Below are positions 13,284 to 17,175 of a DNA stretch of 17,175 bases, in pieces. The notes beneath the pieces were generated by a model, which saw only the letters and a list, made by a program, of their open reading frames with translations, was not told the DNA's origin and did not search any database. Position 1 is the stretch's first letter. Each line of letters begins with the position of its first letter. The stretch comes from Verrucomicrobiota bacterium (GTDB lineage Bacteria > Verrucomicrobiota > Verrucomicrobiia > Limisphaerales > UBA11358). A program made the position numbers and the translations under genes. The stretch lies in the NCBI GenBank assembly GCA_021323835.1, contig JAJPKI010000326.1, forward strand, positions 1 to 17,175, written 5' to 3'.

Positions 13284-15334
13284 CGCGGCGAGAGCGCCGG
13301 CGAATTGGTGCTCGAATTCGAGTCGCCCGGCAGCAATTTTTCCATGCTGCCGAAAGGATGCAAAATTTCCTTGGGCAAATAGGCCGGAAACGGACGAGGA
13401 TGCGACAGCGTGCCGGTGACCCGATATTCCAGCAATTTGCTGAACGGCGACGTGACCAGCGAAATCAGCCAGCCAAACAACGGCGTGTTACGCATCAATT
13501 GTCCTTGCACGTTGGCGTTCACTTCTTGCTTTAAATTTACCCATCCGACGTATTGCAACCGCATCATCGTGGAATTAATCGTCAGCGAGTCGGAATAAAT
13601 CACGCCGTTTGTCATGGTGAAATGCGCCGAGGCATCGGTCGCGCGGCTGTTGCCCATGCCGGGAATAATCGCGTTGAGCACCGGCGAAAGAAATCCAAAC
13701 ATGGGCGCGTCCCACAGCAAACCGTCCTGCAAACTTACCCGTCCAAATCCATTTGCGTCATGCCAATCGCGCGTGCTGGCGCTGACCACCATCACGTTGC
13801 CGGAAAGCGAACCTTGCAAATGATTCGATGGTGACGCCAAATCGGCCATCAGCAAATGCAAATCAATTTTGGAAACGCTTGCATTGAATTTGAAATCCGC
13901 GCCTTCCAGCGGCGTGCTGAAATCGAAAACCGCGTCTCCATTTCCGCTGCCGTGATACATTTCCGCGACGACGTTAGTCAGAATCAGCGTCTCGCCGAGC
14001 CAGTGAATCGTGCCGGTGATGTTGCGCGCATTGAATTTGAGCACGGAAAAGTCCTCGCCGTTCATCACGTCGAACGTCATGTCCGCGTCGTCCACGTCGC
14101 GAATGTCGTCCACGTTGTGCATCGGCGCGCAGCCGTTCACACGCACCGTCGGCGGTTCAAAAAAACGATACGGCTCGAGAATTTCGGCGCATTTTGGCCC
14201 AATGGCGCGCGCGACAAAATGCGGGTCGGTGGTGCTCAATCCGTTTTTGAACCAAATCAATTTGTTCGTAAAATCCAAGGTGATTTCGTCCGCCGTCAAC
14301 GCCCCGCCGCCGCGCGCCATCAGCGGCTTGAAAAATTTCAGCGTGCGATTTGTGTAAATGAAATCGCCTGCGCAACTTTCCGCCCACTGGCCGCGCACGG
14401 CAAAATTCGTCGCGGCCACGAACCCGTTGGCGCCAATGCTGTCCAAATCATTGATGCGGCCGTAAATATTTCCGTCCAGGTAAATCGGCTCGTTGAATTG
14501 GAAAATATTCAAAACGCGGACTTCGTTGCTGCGCGTCAAAAATGGCCGGGCAATTTCCGGTTCAATTGCGCCGTGGACGCGCCAGCGAAAATTTTGCGTC
14601 AATTCATTTTCGCGGCCTTCCAGTTGCAAATGCGTTTTGCCCTGCTCAAGCGCGAGATTGACGATGAACGAATTCACGTCGCGTCCATCGCCGCTCACAT
14701 TCAGCGTCAATTGCGGGCGCGGATGAACTTTGGCCAGCGCATCGTAAAATTCCTGGAATTGCTGGCGCCAAATCGTGCCGGTCGTTTTTTTGCCGTGGAA
14801 AACGTCCCAATCCCGCAAATCGGACGCATGGACAATTTTGCCCGCAAGCGCCAGATGCGCGCCGGCAAAATCCGCCTTGAAGTTGTCGAGCGACCACGTT
14901 TCGTTCGTCTCAAAATGCAATTGGCTGTTGATATTTTCCAGCGCGACGATGTTTGTCGGCGAAAATCGCCAGACCAACCGGCCTTGCCGCAGCGCAAGTC
15001 CTTCCAATTGGATTTTACCGCGCAACAATTGGCGAAAATCCGGTTCCAATCGGATTTCCTGCAATGCCAGCGTGGGACTGTCGGAAATTTTTGAGTCGCC
15101 GATGCGGACATTTTCTGCAACGAGCCCGCCGACGAAATGTAATCGCAACCGGACAAAATCTAAATTGACGCCGCGCTCGCGCAATTTTTCCACGAGTGGT
15201 TTTTTAAGAAATTCGGGCAGGCCGATTTGATTGAACCAAAGCAAGGCGCAAAGTCCCGCGAGGATGAGCGCCCACAATGTGCGGCGACCCCAGCGGAGTC
15301 CAAGGCGAATTTTGCGCCAAAAACCGAATCGCAT
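13274..15334 (-). CDS. AsmA-like large envelope protein
   Basis: A 686-residue protein with one N-terminal membrane anchor (about 18-36; TLWALILAGLCALLWF) and a long beta-rich periplasmic region. The C-terminal part (about 480-650) has the repeated amphipathic-strand style of AsmA/YhdP/TamB-type proteins: GDAVFDFSTPLEGADFKFNA, LQGSLSGNVMVV, GFGRVSLQDGLLWDAP, MRLQYVGWVNLKQEVNANVQG. Such proteins form grooves that carry phospholipids between membranes or assist outer-membrane biogenesis. This role is known for the superfamily and inferred here. The tail is Ser/Asn/Pro-rich (SSTNSPALSP). Its ATG immediately follows the TAA of the DUF4340 gene with no intervening base, so translation is probably coupled. 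It converges on the secretin gene. Family assignment is by fold style and repeats, not by a unique motif. Confidence 0.72.
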   Translation of the reverse strand: MRFGFWRKIRLGLRWGRRTLWALILAGLCALLWFNQIGLPEFLKKPLVEKLRERGVNLDFVRLRLHFVGGLVAENVRIGDSKISDSPTLALQEIRLEPDFRQLLRGKIQLEGLALRQGRLVWRFSPTNIVALENINSQLHFETNETWSLDNFKADFAGAHLALAGKIVHASDLRDWDVFHGKKTTGTIWRQQFQEFYDALAKVHPRPQLTLNVSGDGRDVNSFIVNLALEQGKTHLQLEGRENELTQNFRWRVHGAIEPEIARPFLTRSNEVRVLNIFQFNEPIYLDGNIYGRINDLDSIGANGFVAATNFAVRGQWAESCAGDFIYTNRTLKFFKPLMARGGGALTADEITLDFTNKLIWFKNGLSTTDPHFVARAIGPKCAEILEPYRFFEPPTVRVNGCAPMHNVDDIRDVDDADMTFDVMNGEDFSVLKFNARNITGTIHWLGETLILTNVVAEMYHGSGNGDAVFDFSTPLEGADFKFNASVSKIDLHLLMADLASPSNHLQGSLSGNVMVVSASTRDWHDANGFGRVSLQDGLLWDAPMFGFLSPVLNAIIPGMGNSRATDASAHFTMTNGVIYSDSLTINSTMMRLQYVGWVNLKQEVNANVQGQLMRNTPLFGWLISLVTSPFSKLLEYRVTGTLSHPRPFPAYLPKEILHPFGSMEKLLPGDSNSSTNSPALSPRNK

Positions 15335-17155
15335 TTACGGAACATTCGCCGGAATTGTCAAATAAGTCGAGACGAACAAATAGGTGGCCGGCGGAAATTC
15401 AAACGTCCAGCGCTCGCCGTCCAGCGTGGTGGCGGCAAAAGCCGATTCCAACTTTTGTCCATTCATCCGGATTTGAATCGGCAATCCAAATTCCACGATG
15501 AATTTTTTTCCGTCTTTCAATTCAACCGTGATTTGCAAATTGTCCGGCGCAAAACCCCATTCCGGCGGATTTTCATTTCTTCCGACCCAAGCCGCGGCGC
15601 CGCTGTCCGCGTCGCCCGCCGTCAATTGGCTCAACCGTTGCATCGTCCGCTCGATATCGTCGCTGACGATGATGCCTTGCGAGCCGGGGGCCAGCGACCA
15701 TTTGCCAGCGCTGTTGCGGATGAGTTGCCGCGTCCGGCCGTTTTGATGAAGGGTGATTTGCGTGACATCGTTCGGGCTGAAATTCCAGATGTGCCGGTCG
15801 CGCAATTGCCAGGCAGCATCCGGCAACGCATGGAAATCTTTCCAGGCAACGGCGTAAATAAAATCTTCGTCCGAACGTTGCGCGTAAATTTTGTCGTCGC
15901 GGTTCGTGCCGAAATTCAATTGCGCGATGACGGCGTTCGTGTCGCCAATCGCGGAACGCAAAATGATTTGCTGCCGGGGCGCGTCCAATCCATAGACCGG
16001 CAAATCCGACGGCGTCACGGCGTCCTTCGTAAATTCGACTGCGCGCAAGCCTGTGAGGATTTGCAAGAAGGCTTGCGCGCTGAGCGCGTCGGCTGAAAAC
16101 TTTTCGCCGACGATAGACCAATCGTTCGAGCCGTGGCGCTGCAAAGTGAAATTACGCGCGCCATGCATTTCGACTTCCGCGACGGGCGCAGTCAAATCCA
16201 CAAGTCGTGCGTCACGAAAATCGTTGACCGTTCCGCGCCACGGCGCAATGGCGTCTTTTTGAATTTTAAAAACGGCGTTCCAGCCTTCGCGTTTCGCGAA
16301 AACTTGCGTCGAATCGTCCGCGGGACTTTTGCCGACGTGCAGCGCGGTTGTGAAATTGGTCTGATTGCCAAGCCACAAATCCAAATCGGCGGGCTGCAAA
16401 CCGAATGGCGTCAAATCGAGCTTCGGATTGTCGGCGACAAATTGGGTGACGCGCGCGGATTGCAATTGCTGCAAAATAGCGGCGATATGCTCATTGTCGG
16501 CGCGCGCTTCCAAGGGACGAATCATCCGCCACAAATGATTTGTCGGATTGCGGCGCAGTTCGATGACTTTGGAATCGTTCGTGAGCACAATCCAGTTGAA
16601 ATTTTGTCCTGCGGCAATGAGTGATGTATCGCGCCACAAATCCGCCGATGTTGGAATCCATCTCAGAAAATCCGCGTCCACGACAAATGCGTCGTCCACG
16701 CCGATGACGCGCAAATAAACCTGGTTGCCGGGCGCGGTTTTATTTCCAACGTCCAATTGCCAGCGGCGGTCGCCGGCTTGAATGTCCAAACGCAGTTGTG
16801 GATTGGCAAATCCGAATTCCGCGTCCGCATTTTTATTTTCGCGCATTTCGGCGGCGGAAATTCTTGGCGCGGGAATTAATTTTTGCAATGTATCGAGCAG
16901 CCCTTCGATGGCGGCGGATTGGCCGGGATAAGAAATCGGCTGCATGACGAGCCAGTTTCCGTTCGTGCGGTCGGCGCGAATCTCCAGTTGGCCGGCAGGA
17001 ATCACCGAAACGCTCGTGACGGTGGCGGGATTAAAATGCGGCAACACTTCAGACGCGCCGCCGGCAGCCGGGCGGAAATAATGTTGCACGATAAAAATGC
17101 CCGCGAACATTGCCGCGGCAATGACGAACCAAATGCCTGTGGTTTTTGAATTCAT
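15335..17155 (-). CDS. DUF4340 family membrane-anchored protein
   Basis: A 606-residue protein with one N-terminal transmembrane anchor (about 8-24; IWFVIAAAMFAGIFIVQHYF) and a long extracytoplasmic region of repeated DUF4340-like units. Recurring elements are a beta strand pair with a conserved Trp (GNWLVMQP near 48-55, HLWRMIRPL near 209-217, NDWSIVG, KWSLAPG). Each is followed by a helix ending in L-x-x-L and then an (F/Y)G(L/F)-type turn. In many genomes such genes neighbour ABC-2 type permease and GldG-like genes; that is family knowledge, and those genes would lie beyond the right edge. Biochemical function is unknown. The ATG at 17153-17155 directly precedes the anchor. It is the upstream partner of the AsmA-like gene, with a TAAATG junction. 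A 12-bp perfect inverted repeat lies inside at 16041-16080. Confidence 0.82.
   Translation of the reverse strand: MNSKTTGIWFVIAAAMFAGIFIVQHYFRPAAGGASEVLPHFNPATVTSVSVIPAGQLEIRADRTNGNWLVMQPISYPGQSAAIEGLLDTLQKLIPAPRISAAEMRENKNADAEFGFANPQLRLDIQAGDRRWQLDVGNKTAPGNQVYLRVIGVDDAFVVDADFLRWIPTSADLWRDTSLIAAGQNFNWIVLTNDSKVIELRRNPTNHLWRMIRPLEARADNEHIAAILQQLQSARVTQFVADNPKLDLTPFGLQPADLDLWLGNQTNFTTALHVGKSPADDSTQVFAKREGWNAVFKIQKDAIAPWRGTVNDFRDARLVDLTAPVAEVEMHGARNFTLQRHGSNDWSIVGEKFSADALSAQAFLQILTGLRAVEFTKDAVTPSDLPVYGLDAPRQQIILRSAIGDTNAVIAQLNFGTNRDDKIYAQRSDEDFIYAVAWKDFHALPDAAWQLRDRHIWNFSPNDVTQITLHQNGRTRQLIRNSAGKWSLAPGSQGIIVSDDIERTMQRLSQLTAGDADSGAAAWVGRNENPPEWGFAPDNLQITVELKDGKKFIVEFGLPIQIRMNGQKLESAFAATTLDGERWTFEFPPATYLFVSTYLTIPANVP
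16041..16080. repeat. 12-bp perfect inverted repeat inside the DUF4340 gene
   Basis: GCGCGCAAGCCT (16041-16052) and AGGCTTGCGCGC (16069-16080) are exact reverse complements around a 16-base loop. They would form a strong GC-rich hairpin in the mRNA. The encoded peptide (AQAFLQILTGLRAV) reads as normal amphipathic helix, so it may be coincidence rather than an insertion. It does not share the GGTRGGG ends of the two palindromic elements. Confidence 0.5.
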
Positions 17156-17175
17156 TTGCGTCGCACAAACCAGAC

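Noticed and set aside
13856..15094. A 412-codon open frame on the plus strand
   Set aside because: It is fully antisense to the AsmA-like gene. Its product is Arg/His/Val-rich with no domain, typical of a shadow frame in moderately GC-rich DNA.

Overview
The window looks like a chromosomal segment of a Verrucomicrobiota bacterium, probably near the Pedosphaeraceae/Limisphaerales. This is inferred from protein style rather than a marker gene: Thr-Asn-Ser-Pro-rich termini, short palindromic repeats with GGTRGGG/CCCYACC ends, a stand-alone CBM48 protein, and a PilM-PilN-type fusion in a four-gene secretin operon. The DNA is moderately GC-rich, except for an AT-rich pocket around 5,990-6,300. No rRNA, tRNA, CRISPR array, transposase or phage gene was seen. 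Genes are packed tightly and no gene-free stretch exceeds 300 bases.

Layout. (1) 1-765, minus: 5' part of an archaeal-type cofactor-independent phosphoglycerate mutase that runs off the left edge. (2) 869-3488, plus: a compact cluster of a single-domain PqiA, a two-MCE-domain PqiB and a YgfZ/GcvT-like folate-binding protein. The last gene carries an in-frame palindromic insertion. (3) 3490-5947, minus: hypothetical protein, CBM48 glycogen-binding protein, exported TPR protein, and HisI (histidine biosynthesis). A second palindromic element and a CAC-phased repeat lie between the TPR gene and hisI. (4) 6052-6327, plus: a small AT-rich two-helix membrane protein, divergent from the hypothetical gene across a perfect 17-bp palindrome. 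(5) 6300-7133, minus: PurU, formyltetrahydrofolate deformylase.

(6) 7239-13246, plus: a type IV pilus / type II secretion-like operon of ATPase (GspE/PilB), a PilM-PilN-like fusion (GspL-like), a PilO/GspM-like protein and a secretin (GspD/PilQ). The last three genes are joined by 4-bp ATGA overlaps. Together they could supply the cytoplasmic motor, the inner-membrane platform and the outer-membrane pore. No GspF/PilC, pseudopilin or prepilin peptidase gene is present here. (7) 13274-17155, minus: a DUF4340 membrane-anchored protein followed, with no spacer, by an AsmA-like protein. Both look like cell-envelope proteins.

The most notable observation is the pair of palindromic elements. One is embedded in frame inside ygfZ, in the manner of Rickettsia palindromic elements. 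The other lies about 1 kb away directly after the TPR stop codon. The rest is ordinary metabolism and envelope biogenesis in lineage-specific arrangements.
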